Positions 7,817 to 16,560 of a stretch of 64,000 nt of DNA are shown here, piece after piece. The translations under genes were made by a program, and so were the position numbers. Origin of the DNA: JBFJKD01 sp041600415 (GTDB lineage Bacteria > Pseudomonadota > Gammaproteobacteria > Pseudomonadales > Porticoccaceae); assembly GCA_041600415.1 (NCBI GenBank), contig JBFIKF010000002.1, positions 1 to 64,000 of the forward strand, read 5' to 3'. Position 1 is the stretch's first letter, and every line of letters starts with the position of its first letter. The notes beneath the pieces are model-generated. The model did not search any database. It worked only from the letters and a program-made list of their open reading frames with translations, and had not been told where the DNA came from.

Positions 7817-9147
7817 TTTTTATGCTCCCTGGTACGGCGAGCCATAATTTCTTCCCAGGTATCGCAGCTCATCATGGTTTCCCACATGCGCAAAAAATTT
7901 CGCTGCGCAGCTTCGTTATCTCCCGGTTCAGACATCATGCTCGGAAACATTTCGGAATCCAGTCGTTCCGCGCCTAACCCCATTTCGGCATTCAGCGGCT
8001 GGTTGCGGGTCACCCAGCCGGCTGAAGAGTGCGTGTTGCCTTCCATGTTTTCGCCGTCGTCACCTTCCAGAATACCGGCGACCCCAAACGTTTTTTCGTT
8101 GGTGTGGCGAATACCCCGTTTGAGTTCTTCCGGCATATCCCGTTCGACAAGCGTCCAGGTCCAGACTTCGAGTTCTCTGGGTCCACGGGGTTGCCAAACT
8201 TTCCAGGTATCAATACCCCGTAAAAAAGAGGTATTGGGGAACATTGAGCCATCCCAAATGGCGTTGTACAGCATTGCCCGCTGGTCGCCGAGGCGTTCTT
8301 TCAATACGGGGGTTCGCTGGCGTACCCAGTCTTCCCACATTTCGGCAATGTGTCCTTGATGGATATGCGGAAACACTTCATCGGTACCCGGTGCGGCATT
8401 AAAACCGTGACCGTATTTGGTGGCAAACTGAACAGCGCCCTGGGGAGTAGCCTGGTTACCGAGGATACCCATCAAGGGGCCACCGATAACTTTGATGGCT
8501 GCGGCGTGAGTCCAGCCGGCGTGGTAAAAATCACCAACAAAATTTTCCGCAAAAAACTTCCAGTTGGCTTTAATGCGAACTTTGGTCGGTGGGCCCAATA
8601 GTTCAGAGCCACCGGGCACATCCATAAAGGTATCAAAATACCAGGCCATGTCGCCGAGATAGTCGATTAGTGAAGGTGCGCTGTCATCAAAGGTGCCGAA
8701 AATAAACCCGCGATAACTCTCCACGCGCACCTGCTTCAAATCCACACTCGAACGATCAAAATTCTTGGGATAAATTTCGTCTTGCAGAGGAATATCCGAC
8801 ACGCGCCCGTCGGAACCGAATACCCAACCGTGGTAATTACACACAAAGTTTTTGGCATTGCCCGAGTCGGCCCGGCAAATAATATTTCCACGGTGGGAGC
8901 AGGCGTTGAGGAAAGCTTTTACCTGACCATCTTCACCGCGGGTGACAATCACCCGATCCTGGCCCATAAAGGTGGTGAGAAAGTCGCCTTTTTCGGGGAT
9001 CAAGGAATCCTGCGCCAAAAACAACCAGGAGCGGGCGAATATCCGCTCGAGCTCCATGTCGTAAACATCCTGATCGTAATAAATACGTCGATCCTGAACG
9101 CCCCCGTCGGGTCGCACCAGTTTACTGATATTGGGAAGAATGCTCAT
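7813..9147 (-). CDS. Aromatic-ring-hydroxylating dioxygenase, alpha subunit (Rieske oxygenase)
   Basis: A 444-residue oxygenase with the Rieske [2Fe-2S] motif C83-x-H85 (ACSHRG) and C103-x2-H106 (CNYHGW). The mononuclear iron site is GDFYHAGWTH with H209 and H214. N202 and D206 correspond to the conserved Asn and bridging Asp. A late Asp in SEPGDNEAAQRNF is the probable third ligand. This set is complete, so the enzyme should be active. It inserts both atoms of O2 into an aromatic or polycyclic substrate, taking electrons from a ferredoxin encoded elsewhere. It is the first gene of the minus-strand cluster. The substrate cannot be named from sequence; the length fits the naphthalene/biphenyl-type group. 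Confidence 0.93.
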   Translation of the reverse strand: MSILPNISKLVRPDGGVQDRRIYYDQDVYDMELERIFARSWLFLAQDSLIPEKGDFLTTFMGQDRVIVTRGEDGQVKAFLNACSHRGNIICRADSGNAKNFVCNYHGWVFGSDGRVSDIPLQDEIYPKNFDRSSVDLKQVRVESYRGFIFGTFDDSAPSLIDYLGDMAWYFDTFMDVPGGSELLGPPTKVRIKANWKFFAENFVGDFYHAGWTHAAAIKVIGGPLMGILGNQATPQGAVQFATKYGHGFNAAPGTDEVFPHIHQGHIAEMWEDWVRQRTPVLKERLGDQRAMLYNAIWDGSMFPNTSFLRGIDTWKVWQPRGPRELEVWTWTLVERDMPEELKRGIRHTNEKTFGVAGILEGDDGENMEGNTHSSAGWVTRNQPLNAEMGLGAERLDSEMFPSMMSEPGDNEAAQRNFLRMWETMMSCDTWEEIMARRTREHKK

Positions 9148-9398
9148 GCCATTGCCACCCTGTATTGTTATAAATGTTTATTAGAAGCGTTGTTTGTAGT
9201 GCCTGCAAGGGTCGCAACTGCCACGTTTGCCGCGGCTGGCGTCTAAAGCTCGGTGATGGACTATAAGTGATCCGCGAGTCTACGCAAAATCCTGCTTTAA
9301 ACGTACCGACCTGGTTCCGTACCGAATACTCTCTGAACTATCACGTAACACCCCGGCCGTAACACCCTGGTTGAAGTGGTATGGTCCTGGCTTAAAGC

Positions 9399-9427
9399 AA
9401 AAAAGGGCCACCTTGCGGTGACCCTTT
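9399..9427 (-). terminator. Rho-independent terminator after tRNA-Ser
   Basis: On the minus strand AAAGGGTCACC, loop GCAA, GGTGGCCCTTT forms an 11-position stem with one mismatch, followed directly by a run of Ts. It lies 8 bases downstream of the tRNA-Ser 3' end. Confidence 0.85.
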
Positions 9428-9434
9428 GTCGGTT

Positions 9435-9523
9435 TGGCGGAGGGGCAGGGATTCGAACCCTGGGTGCCTTTCGACACGTCGGTTTTCAAGACCGGTGCTT
9501 TCAACCGCTCAGCCACCCCTCCG
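9435..9523 (-). tRNA. tRNA-Ser (anticodon TGA)
   Basis: The minus strand gives an 89-nt class II tRNA with a long variable arm. The acceptor begins CGGAGGG, the 3' CCA is encoded, and the D-arm reads GGCTGAGCGG. The anticodon loop CTTGAAA gives TGA, and the T-arm is GGGTTCGAATCCC. The outermost anticodon-stem pair (27-43) reads C-A instead of C-G. Confidence 0.94.
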
Positions 9524-9563
9524 TGAAGCCGCGAATTATACCTTCGCGTACAAGGTAAACAAG

Positions 9564-12500
9564 CTATTGAGCGCTGTTAGCACTGCTGTTTTGGCTGTCG
9601 ACCTGCTTTTTTAGCCGGGGGTCGTTAGCTGGGCGTCGAAATTCTACGTGAATTTGTGCCACCGGGGGCGGTTGATCCGTATGCAGGGGTGCGGAAACGC
9701 TCGGTGTCGGGCGCAGCGTCTGGATGGCAATGGCCGTGACTGGCTTGGGCTTGCGACGAGGATCATTAATCGCGCGCGAGCTTGTTGCGGGTGTTATCTC
9801 GTCCAAAGAGGTGATCTGCCCTGTGGCTTCCGGCCCACCCTGTGGCGCGATTGTGGCCACTGGAGCACTATCCACGGCTGCGACTGAGGTGATAACAGCA
9901 GCGCTTTCTTCTACGGCGGATTCTTCCACCGTCTGTACCGCCGGGGTCGGGACCACGGAAGAAAGGGAAGGCGAGGTGCTGGTTTGCGCGGATACGGGGG
10001 CCGCTTTGGATGGGTCGTTTTGCGCCGGGGTGTCTGCCTGCGAGTCCCAATCGCTATCTTTGATATCCGAATACACCTTGGCTGATACCGGCACCGCGAT
10101 GTCCTGGGTTTCGTCGTAGGGTGGAACATCGCTTTGTTGCCCACCGACGACAGCTGATTCTGGATTGTCATCGCGTGTGATGGTCAGCGCGGGAACGCTC
10201 AGTTTTTCGTCAGTTCCGTCGGGCTCACCGGCGTTGGCATGTACATCAGTGGCAGAAGAATCTTCAACCACTACCATCTGCTCCTTTGTCGTGGTGTTTT
10301 CGAGAACATCGGTTTGTCTGGCCTTGATCGGCGCAACGTTGGCAGTGGGTTCCGCATTCCGGGTTTCAGTTGATGTGCTGTCAGTAACGTTTCCACCTGG
10401 CGGAGTCGTTTGCACTTCCTCGGCAATATTGCTGACCTGTGCAGGTGATTTTTGCTGACCTGATGCGGTCCTGTTGTGTTCCCGATTCGCCGGCATTGCC
10501 TGGCGTTCCCGGCGACGCCGAGGGTTGCGGCGTCCGCCGCCAGAGCGCTGCTGTGGTCGGTTCTGATTGGTCGCTGTTTCCTGTACGGATTTATCTGTGG
10601 CGTCGCCAGCTATGACAGGAGTTTGCGTATCGGCGATCGATTGTGCGCCGGTGGCAGTATCCTGGCTAGCGGTGTGCTCGTTACGCTGATTGTGACTGCG
10701 ATTGGGGGCGCGACCCTGGCGCTGCTCGCCGTTTTCAGAGCTGCGATTGCGGGGTCTACGCCGGTTGTTATTACGATTACGGTTAGCCGGGCGCGCGGTA
10801 TCTTTATCAGCAGGTTGTGGTGCGGGGGCTTTTTTCGCCGCCACTGATTCCACTTCGGGAGCGCTTGAGCTGCCCAGTAAGGCATTAAGTGCGCGACGGA
10901 ATAACCCGGGTTTCGCGGCAACGACTGCAACCACTTCGGTCGCTGAGGTTGGCGCCACATTATTTGACGGCTGGGGAGCAGTCGGCGCCGGGCTGTTTGG
11001 TGGTGTTCTTTGCACCGCGGGCAGAGGCAGCGGCGCGATCGGTTCGGGGCGGATCAATTCGCTGTTTTCTTCGTTGACGACGGCTTCGGCGAGGCGATAG
11101 CTATACTCTCCTGCGGCACCTTCATCCTGATCGCGAATTCGAGTGACTTCGAAATGGGGCGTCTCCATTTCTGGATTAGGCAGAATTATGACGCGCAGTT
11201 TGTTACGTTTTTCGATGGCCTGAATTTCGGCGCGTTTCTCATTTAACAGGAACGTGGCAACGGGTACCGGCGTAATTGCGTGAATTTCCGCGCTATTTTC
11301 TTTTTGTGCTTCTTCTTCCACCAGGCGCAGAATAGACAGGGCGATGGAACGAGTCCCGCGAATCGTACCCTGACCCATACAGCGCGGGCAGATTTTAAAG
11401 GTCATTTCCTCAAGTGAAGGGCGCAGACGCTGACGGGACATTTCCAGCAGGCCGAAGCGCGAAATACGTCCAACCTGTACGCGGGCGCGATCGACTTCGA
11501 GGGCGACGCGCATACGCTCTTCCACTAGCCGTTGATTTTTGGGGGACAGCATGTCGATAAAGTCGATCACCAGCAGCCCGCCAATATCCCGCAAGCGCAA
11601 TTGGCGCGCGACTTCATCGGCGGCTTCGAGGTTGGTATTGAGGGCAGTTTCTTCAATATCGCTGCCCTTGGTGGCGCGCGAGGAGTTGATATCGATGGAT
11701 ACCAGCGCCTCGGTTATATCGATAACAATGGAGCCGCCGGAGGGTAGTTTGACCTCGCGCAGAAATGCGGTTTCGATCTGGTTTTCAATCTGATAGCGAT
11801 TGAACAGGGGGATATTGTCCTGATAGAAGCGCACTCTGCTGTGGTAATTCGGCATCACCTGCTGAATAAACGCGGCGGCCAGTTGATAGGCCTCCTGGGT
11901 GTCGACGATCACTTCGCCGATATCCGGGCGCAGGTAATCCCGAATAGCGCGAATAATGACGTTGCTTTCCTGGAACAGAAAGTGCGGTGCCCGGGTCTGT
12001 TTGGCTTCGTTGGCGATGTTATTCCACAGTTGCATCAGGTAATCGAGATCCCACTGCAATTCCTCAGTGGTTCGCTCAATACCGGCCGTGCGCACTATGA
12101 CGCCGGCGCCGTCGGGGATAGTCAGGCCGCGCATGGCGTCCCTGAGTTGATTGCGCTCGTCCCCCTCAATTCGACGCGAGATACCACCGGCGCGAGGATT
12201 GTTGGGCATTAACACCATGTAACGGCCAGCGAGACTAATAAAGCTGGTGAGGGCCGCGCCCTTGTTGCCGCGTTCCTCTTTATCCACCTGAACGATAATT
12301 TCCTGGCCTTCGGAGATCACATCCTGAATTCTGACGCGTCCCTTATTCTCTGAGGGGTTTTTTTTGAAGTACTCGCGGGAGATTTCCTTAAGGGGTAAAA
12401 AACCGTGTCGGTCGGAGCCGAAATTGACGAAGGCGGCTTCCAGGCTCGGTTCGACCCTGGTGATAACACCCTTGTAGATATTGGCTTTCTTTTGTTCCTT

Positions 12501-12599
12501 GGTGCGGTTTTCGATATCCAGATCGTAGAGACGTTGGCCGTCGACAAGGGCCACGCGCAGCTCTTCTGGCTGGGAGGCATTAATCAGCATTCTTTTCAT
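9564..12599 (-). CDS. rne: Ribonuclease E
   Basis: The endoribonuclease that starts bulk mRNA decay and processes rRNA and tRNA; scaffold of the RNA degradosome at the inner membrane. The start MKRMLINA is the same as in E. coli. The S1 domain spans about 35-120, the 5'-sensor and RNase H-like parts follow, and catalytic D303 and D346 are present, as is the zinc-link C404-x2-C407 (CPRC). The region after ~520 is unstructured: Arg-rich RNA-binding patches at about 610-650 and 680-720, then an acidic Ser/Thr/Pro-rich stretch. Two NDPR motifs lie near the end (945-948 and 992-995). The 1011-residue length fits Pseudomonas-type RNase E. A ~500-nt leader precedes it. Confidence 0.98.
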   Translation of the reverse strand: MKRMLINASQPEELRVALVDGQRLYDLDIENRTKEQKKANIYKGVITRVEPSLEAAFVNFGSDRHGFLPLKEISREYFKKNPSENKGRVRIQDVISEGQEIIVQVDKEERGNKGAALTSFISLAGRYMVLMPNNPRAGGISRRIEGDERNQLRDAMRGLTIPDGAGVIVRTAGIERTTEELQWDLDYLMQLWNNIANEAKQTRAPHFLFQESNVIIRAIRDYLRPDIGEVIVDTQEAYQLAAAFIQQVMPNYHSRVRFYQDNIPLFNRYQIENQIETAFLREVKLPSGGSIVIDITEALVSIDINSSRATKGSDIEETALNTNLEAADEVARQLRLRDIGGLLVIDFIDMLSPKNQRLVEERMRVALEVDRARVQVGRISRFGLLEMSRQRLRPSLEEMTFKICPRCMGQGTIRGTRSIALSILRLVEEEAQKENSAEIHAITPVPVATFLLNEKRAEIQAIEKRNKLRVIILPNPEMETPHFEVTRIRDQDEGAAGEYSYRLAEAVVNEENSELIRPEPIAPLPLPAVQRTPPNSPAPTAPQPSNNVAPTSATEVVAVVAAKPGLFRRALNALLGSSSAPEVESVAAKKAPAPQPADKDTARPANRNRNNNRRRPRNRSSENGEQRQGRAPNRSHNQRNEHTASQDTATGAQSIADTQTPVIAGDATDKSVQETATNQNRPQQRSGGGRRNPRRRRERQAMPANREHNRTASGQQKSPAQVSNIAEEVQTTPPGGNVTDSTSTETRNAEPTANVAPIKARQTDVLENTTTKEQMVVVEDSSATDVHANAGEPDGTDEKLSVPALTITRDDNPESAVVGGQQSDVPPYDETQDIAVPVSAKVYSDIKDSDWDSQADTPAQNDPSKAAPVSAQTSTSPSLSSVVPTPAVQTVEESAVEESAAVITSVAAVDSAPVATIAPQGGPEATGQITSLDEITPATSSRAINDPRRKPKPVTAIAIQTLRPTPSVSAPLHTDQPPPVAQIHVEFRRPANDPRLKKQVDSQNSSANSAQ

Positions 12600-13166
12600 T
12601 TGTTACTATTCCTGCGTTTTCAATAAGCCGCAGGCAGAGGAAGTTGCTGGGACGAGACTTGAGGAGCTGTTACCGCGAATCGTGTAGAGCAGGTAACGCC
12701 AGACGCCCATGGGGCATCCTTCTCTGCGCTATACCTGTATCTATCGCTGTCCGTAGGTTCATTGTTACTTCGAATTCTTCGTTAAAGTGCAATGTTCTAA
12801 GGGTAACCTGTTGTCGACATTTACGGTGAGCGTTCGGATCATTGGTCCGGGTTCTCGCCAGTGGCAGCCGCACAGCATTTAAGCTCGGCTGCGTCTACAA
12901 TCAATTCTGCTCTCGGTCTCGTCTGTCAGTTTGCAACTTCCACGCCTCGGCGCGGTTAGTGTTCAGGGGCCTGCAATCCCACTCCGGGGTTTTGCAAACA
13001 ACCTGCTAAATCAATCATTGGGGGTGTCCCCAGCGTATTCCCGTCGAGCTCTGATCTCAATGTAACGCAAACTATTTTGCGGTCAGCGCCACTCGACTGG
13101 GGGGCTAATATAGCAACTATTAATAACTCCTTCAATTAAAAGCATTAATCAGTGCGAGCTGTTAAA
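12600..13166. other. rne/rluC intergenic region with the long rne leader
   Basis: I see no gene in this ~570-bp stretch between the divergent rne and rluC genes. Most of it would be transcribed as the rne 5' untranslated leader if the promoter at 13107-13135 is used. In E. coli the rne leader (about 360 nt) is where RNase E represses its own mRNA. The length here suggests the same principle, but I could not identify the conserved leader hairpins by eye. Confidence 0.6.
13107..13135 (-). promoter_or_regulatory. Probable sigma-70 promoter of rne
   Basis: On the minus strand TTGAAG (13135-13130) and TATATT (13112-13107) are separated by exactly 17 bases. Each matches the sigma-70 consensus at most positions. 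Initiation would occur near 13100, giving a leader of about 500 nt before the rne ATG at 12599. Confidence 0.6.
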
Positions 13167-14162
13167 ATGTTGGCTGCCTTAAACGTAGCAACACCCGATA
13201 TGCCCCAGGATTCTCCTTTGTTTGCCAATGTCTCCTTTATTCAGGTATCCGCGGACCAGGCGGGACAGCGTATCGACAACTTTTTGAGCTCACGCCTCAA
13301 AGGGGTGCCCAAATCGCGAATTTACCGCTTGCTACGCAAGGGAGAGGTGAGGGTCAACAAAAAGAGAATAAAACCCGAATATCGGGTGGCGGCGGAGGAT
13401 ATGGTGCGTATTCCGCCGGTGCGCACCGCGCAACCTCCCAAATTACCAGTGGCTGGAACGGGATTGAGGCAAGTGCTCGCCACTAGTGTTATTTATGAAA
13501 ACGAGGACTTGCTGGTGGTGGATAAACCCGCGGGGCTCGCGGTTCACGGTGGCAGCGGTATCAATCTGGGGCTAATCGAGGCGCTTCGCCAGATGCGCCC
13601 AGAGCAAAAATATTTTGAATTAGTACATCGTATAGATCGGGATACCTCCGGCTGTTTGCTGGTGGCCAAAAAACGCTCTGCGCTACGGGCGCTGCAAGCG
13701 CAGTTTCGGGAGGGTCGCGTCGATAAGCACTATCGTGCATTAGTGCGGGGTAGCTGGCCCCGCAAGCTTGCCCACATAGAAGCGCCGTTGACAAAAAACA
13801 CTCTGCCCAGCGGCGAGTGGCTGGTGCGGGTGGATAAAGCCGGAAAACCTGCCAGCACATTGATCACCTTGCTGGAAACCTATGCTGGCGCGAGTTTGCT
13901 CGATGTGTGGCTTGAAACTGGCCGTACCCACCAGATTCGGGTGCATTGCCAAAGTGTCGGGCATCCGTTGGCCGGGGATTCCAAGTATGGCGATGAAGCG
14001 TTTAACAGCAGTCTGCGGGCGCTGGGGTTACAGCGGATGTTTCTGCACGCCTTTGAAGTAGTGTTTGCATTGCCAGGGTGCGAAGACAAGATCAGCGTGT
14101 GCGCACCGCAGCCGGCGGAGCTGAATCGTATTCTCGAGAGGCTGGGTCCAAAGAGGACATAG
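13167..14162 (+). CDS. rluC: 23S rRNA pseudouridine synthase RluC
   Basis: Converts uridines 955, 2504 and 2580 (E. coli numbering) of 23S rRNA to pseudouridine. An N-terminal S4 RNA-binding domain (IYRLLRKGEVRVNKKRIKPE) is followed by the catalytic domain with the Asp of HRIDRDTSGCLLVAKK. The C-terminal TGRTHQIRVHCQ completes the RluA-family pattern. The ATG at 13167 has GAG eight bases upstream and is preferred over the GTG at 13152. The protein is ~331 residues, similar to E. coli RluC (319). It is divergent from rne, the conserved gammaproteobacterial arrangement, and overlaps the next gene by one base. Confidence 0.95.
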   Translation: MLAALNVATPDMPQDSPLFANVSFIQVSADQAGQRIDNFLSSRLKGVPKSRIYRLLRKGEVRVNKKRIKPEYRVAAEDMVRIPPVRTAQPPKLPVAGTGLRQVLATSVIYENEDLLVVDKPAGLAVHGGSGINLGLIEALRQMRPEQKYFELVHRIDRDTSGCLLVAKKRSALRALQAQFREGRVDKHYRALVRGSWPRKLAHIEAPLTKNTLPSGEWLVRVDKAGKPASTLITLLETYAGASLLDVWLETGRTHQIRVHCQSVGHPLAGDSKYGDEAFNSSLRALGLQRMFLHAFEVVFALPGCEDKISVCAPQPAELNRILERLGPKRT

Positions 14163-14809
14163 TGGCGCGGTTATTGATTTTCGACTGGGATGGCACACTG
14201 AGCGATTCGCTGGATCGCATAGCTCACTGCCTGCGCCTGGCCTCCCGGGAAGTTGGACTGCCGGTGCCGAGTATGGCAGCGGCCAAGAACATTGTCGGAC
14301 TGGGGTTATACGATGCAACGGAGCGTTTGTTCCCGGGCATTGGCCGCGACCAGATCCATGCGCTGCGGGATGGCTATGCTCGGCACTTCGTTCGCGAGGA
14401 CGAGATTCCCTGCTCGTTTTACCCAGGGGTGCTGGATACCCTGGAGAAATTACGCAATAACGGGCATTTGTTGGCGGTGGCAACGGGCAAGACACGCAAG
14501 GGTATGGATCGAGTTTTGAAGGCCACCGCTCTGGAGGGGTTCTTTCACAGCACGCGCACCGCTGACGAAACCGCGTCCAAGCCCAATCCGAAAATGCTGC
14601 GCACCCTGCTGGATGAATTCGCCGTACCGGTCGCCGATGCGCTGATGGTTGGCGATACGGAATACGATATGCAAATGGCCCACAGCATCGATATGCCGCG
14701 GCTGGCGGTTAGTTACGGAGCGCACGAGCGCCATCGACTACTGCCTTATAGGCCGCTGGGCTGCGTAGACGATTTCGAAAAAATAATAGATTTTATTCAA
14801 TACAAATAA
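14162..14809 (+). CDS. HAD-superfamily hydrolase, phosphoglycolate phosphatase-like
   Basis: A 215-residue HAD phosphatase with all four motifs: DWDGTLSDS (nucleophile first Asp), ATGKTRKG (Thr), the Lys of SKPNPKML, and VGDTEYDM (acidic pair). The helical cap lies between motifs I and II, as in the Gph/PGMB group. The GTG at 14162 overlaps the rluC stop by one base (TAGTG) and places motif I at residue 8, which sets the start. Pseudomonas carries an equivalent HAD gene behind rluC. The substrate is not established and the similarity to phosphoglycolate phosphatase is generic. Confidence 0.88.
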   Translation: MARLLIFDWDGTLSDSLDRIAHCLRLASREVGLPVPSMAAAKNIVGLGLYDATERLFPGIGRDQIHALRDGYARHFVREDEIPCSFYPGVLDTLEKLRNNGHLLAVATGKTRKGMDRVLKATALEGFFHSTRTADETASKPNPKMLRTLLDEFAVPVADALMVGDTEYDMQMAHSIDMPRLAVSYGAHERHRLLPYRPLGCVDDFEKIIDFIQYK

Positions 14810-14827
14810 TAGGTTATAAAGATATAT

Positions 14828-15409
14828 TTATAGTATTTCGAGGTTAAAGTCCTCACTGAGTATACTTGTCAGTCGAATCAGGGGTAGCCCGACCAAAGCA
14901 GTCGGGTCGTCGCTATGGATGGCCCGGAACAGGCAAATTCCAAGTCCTTCGGCTTTGAAGCTCCCGGCGCAGTCATAGGGTTGTTCGCGTTCCAGGTAGG
15001 CTGCAATCTGCGCGTCGTTGAGGTCCCGAAAAACAACTTGTGTGGTAATCACGTCAGTTACGGCGCGGTCGGTCTGAGCGCAATACACGCAGAGTCCGGT
15101 ATGGAATATTAGTGTGTTGCCCGAGGCCGCCCGCAATTGCCGGACAGCCTGCGAATATGCGCCGGGCTTAGTAATGATGTCGCCATTAGAATGGACTGCA
15201 ACCTGGTCAGAACCGATGATAATGGCGTCGGGATAGCTCGCCGCGACTGCTTCGGCTTTGGTGCGGGCGAGTCGCACCACCAGTTCAAATCCGCTCTCGC
15301 CGGATAGTTGTGTTTCATCTATATCGGGGGTGCAAGTGGAAAAAGGCACCTGTAAGCGCGTCAGTAATGCTTTGCGATAGGGGGATGACGACGCGAGTAC
15401 GATGGCCAT
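14828..15409 (-). CDS. yceF: Maf-type nucleotide pyrophosphatase (YceF, m7GTP type)
   Basis: This ~193-residue Maf-family house-cleaning pyrophosphatase hydrolyses modified NTPs; E. coli YceF prefers 7-methyl-GTP. The start MAIVLASSSPYRKALL places the family's phosphate-binding SSSPYR motif at the N-terminus, so an upstream in-frame start at 15448 is rejected. Other hallmarks are PDIDET, the catalytic IIGSDQV and CAGSFKAEGLG. It is divergent from yceD, with ~90 bp between, as in other gammaproteobacteria. Confidence 0.93.
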   Translation of the reverse strand: MAIVLASSSPYRKALLTRLQVPFSTCTPDIDETQLSGESGFELVVRLARTKAEAVAASYPDAIIIGSDQVAVHSNGDIITKPGAYSQAVRQLRAASGNTLIFHTGLCVYCAQTDRAVTDVITTQVVFRDLNDAQIAAYLEREQPYDCAGSFKAEGLGICLFRAIHSDDPTALVGLPLIRLTSILSEDFNLEIL

Positions 15410-15499
15410 GGTGGTGTCCGCAGGGAAACTTTGACAAGACGCTATCATCAGCGATTTTTCTTTGACAGATCAAGGCCATATCCATAAAATGGCGCGCCT

Positions 15500-16027
15500 A
15501 TGTCGAGACCCCCGGTTCGTCGCTCTCTGCCCCGGCTTGTTGACCCGCGCAAATTGGCCAGTCAAGGCATGTTGGTGAAGGGCGAAATTACCGCTCGGGA
15601 CCTGCCGCGCTTGAGTGAAGCAGTGGCGGGTGAACCGTCGAATGCTCAGGTCGAACTCAGTTTTGCGCGAGACCAGAGTGGTCAGGACCGATTGGACGGC
15701 AGGGTGGACTGCGATGTGACGTTAGTGTGTCAACGATGCCTGCTACCCGTCGCGGTCCAATTAACGTCACAGGTGGCGGTAGGGGTAGTCGCCAGCGATG
15801 AAGAGGCCCGTATACTTGACGGCGATCTGGAACCCTGGATTGTGGCGGAGGAAAGTGGCGACTTGTTTGAACTGATTGAAGAAGAGTTATTACTGGCGCT
15901 GCCGATGATAGCTTTCCATGCGCTGGACGAGTGCCAGGGTAACAGTCGCTATACAACGAGCGCAGTGCAAGACGAGCCCGACGAAAATCCGTTCAAGGTG
16001 CTTAAGGCGCTGAAATTTAAGGATTGA
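15500..16027 (+). CDS. yceD: YceD (DUF177), 23S rRNA accumulation protein
   Basis: A 175-residue protein of the DUF177 family. An N-terminal region ends in GEITARDLPRL, a CxxC pair follows (VCQRCLLPV, metal-binding-like), and the C-terminal EEELLLALPMIAFH is the most conserved part. In E. coli it helps 23S rRNA accumulate and is co-transcribed with rpmF. Here rpmF follows after ~140 bp on the same strand. Confidence 0.92.
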   Translation: MSRPPVRRSLPRLVDPRKLASQGMLVKGEITARDLPRLSEAVAGEPSNAQVELSFARDQSGQDRLDGRVDCDVTLVCQRCLLPVAVQLTSQVAVGVVASDEEARILDGDLEPWIVAEESGDLFELIEEELLLALPMIAFHALDECQGNSRYTTSAVQDEPDENPFKVLKALKFKD

Positions 16028-16170
16028 AGTGTAAGGATTGCGGTAACAGAAAGGTCGAAATGGGTGCGTTGCGGACTCGAGCACCTGAAAAAACTGGTTA
16101 ATCGATTGGTGCGCGTATTTGCGCGCTGATCACAAGTCAACAACAGTCGAAAGTTTTCAGGAGACATAGT

Positions 16171-16356
16171 ATGGCCGTACAACAAGATCGTAAAACCCGT
16201 TCGCGCAGGGGTATGCGTCGCTCCCACGATGCGTTGGGTAATGGTGCGACACTGTCCGTAGATTCCGTCAGCGGCGAAAAACACATTCGTCACCATATCA
16301 CAGCGGACGGTTTTTACCGCGGTCGCAAGGTCATCGATACTAATAACGACGAATGA
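16171..16356 (+). CDS. rpmF: 50S ribosomal protein L32
   Basis: A 61-residue basic protein starting MAVQQDRKTRSRRGMRRSHD, the L32 signature; the tail HHITADGFYRGRKVI is also typical. CAGGAG upstream is a good ribosome-binding site. In most gammaproteobacteria plsX follows immediately; here 204 bp without a gene separate it from fabD. Confidence 0.97.
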   Translation: MAVQQDRKTRSRRGMRRSHDALGNGATLSVDSVSGEKHIRHHITADGFYRGRKVIDTNNDE

Positions 16357-16560
16357 ATTTGTGGTCCCCGGTGGCCCAACTGCTCGGTTGTGGATGGATA
16401 CAGCGCTCATCGTTCGTGACTCATTACCTTGATCGCAGCCGGGCGCTGTGTCGTCACAAAAGATGCGATTCACCGTTAACTTATTGGGAGCAGTGCGGTG
16501 CTCAAATGGTTACAGCGGGGCGCGGGCAAGTACGCAAGGGTAAGTAAAGGCGGATAATTA

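Noticed and set aside
9648..11246. Several plus-strand frames of 60-130 residues
   Set aside because: They are antisense shadows of the low-complexity C-terminal half of rne.
16357..16560. A plsX remnant between rpmF and fabD
   Set aside because: Translation of the gap by eye shows no PlsX motif; it appears to be plain intergenic sequence.
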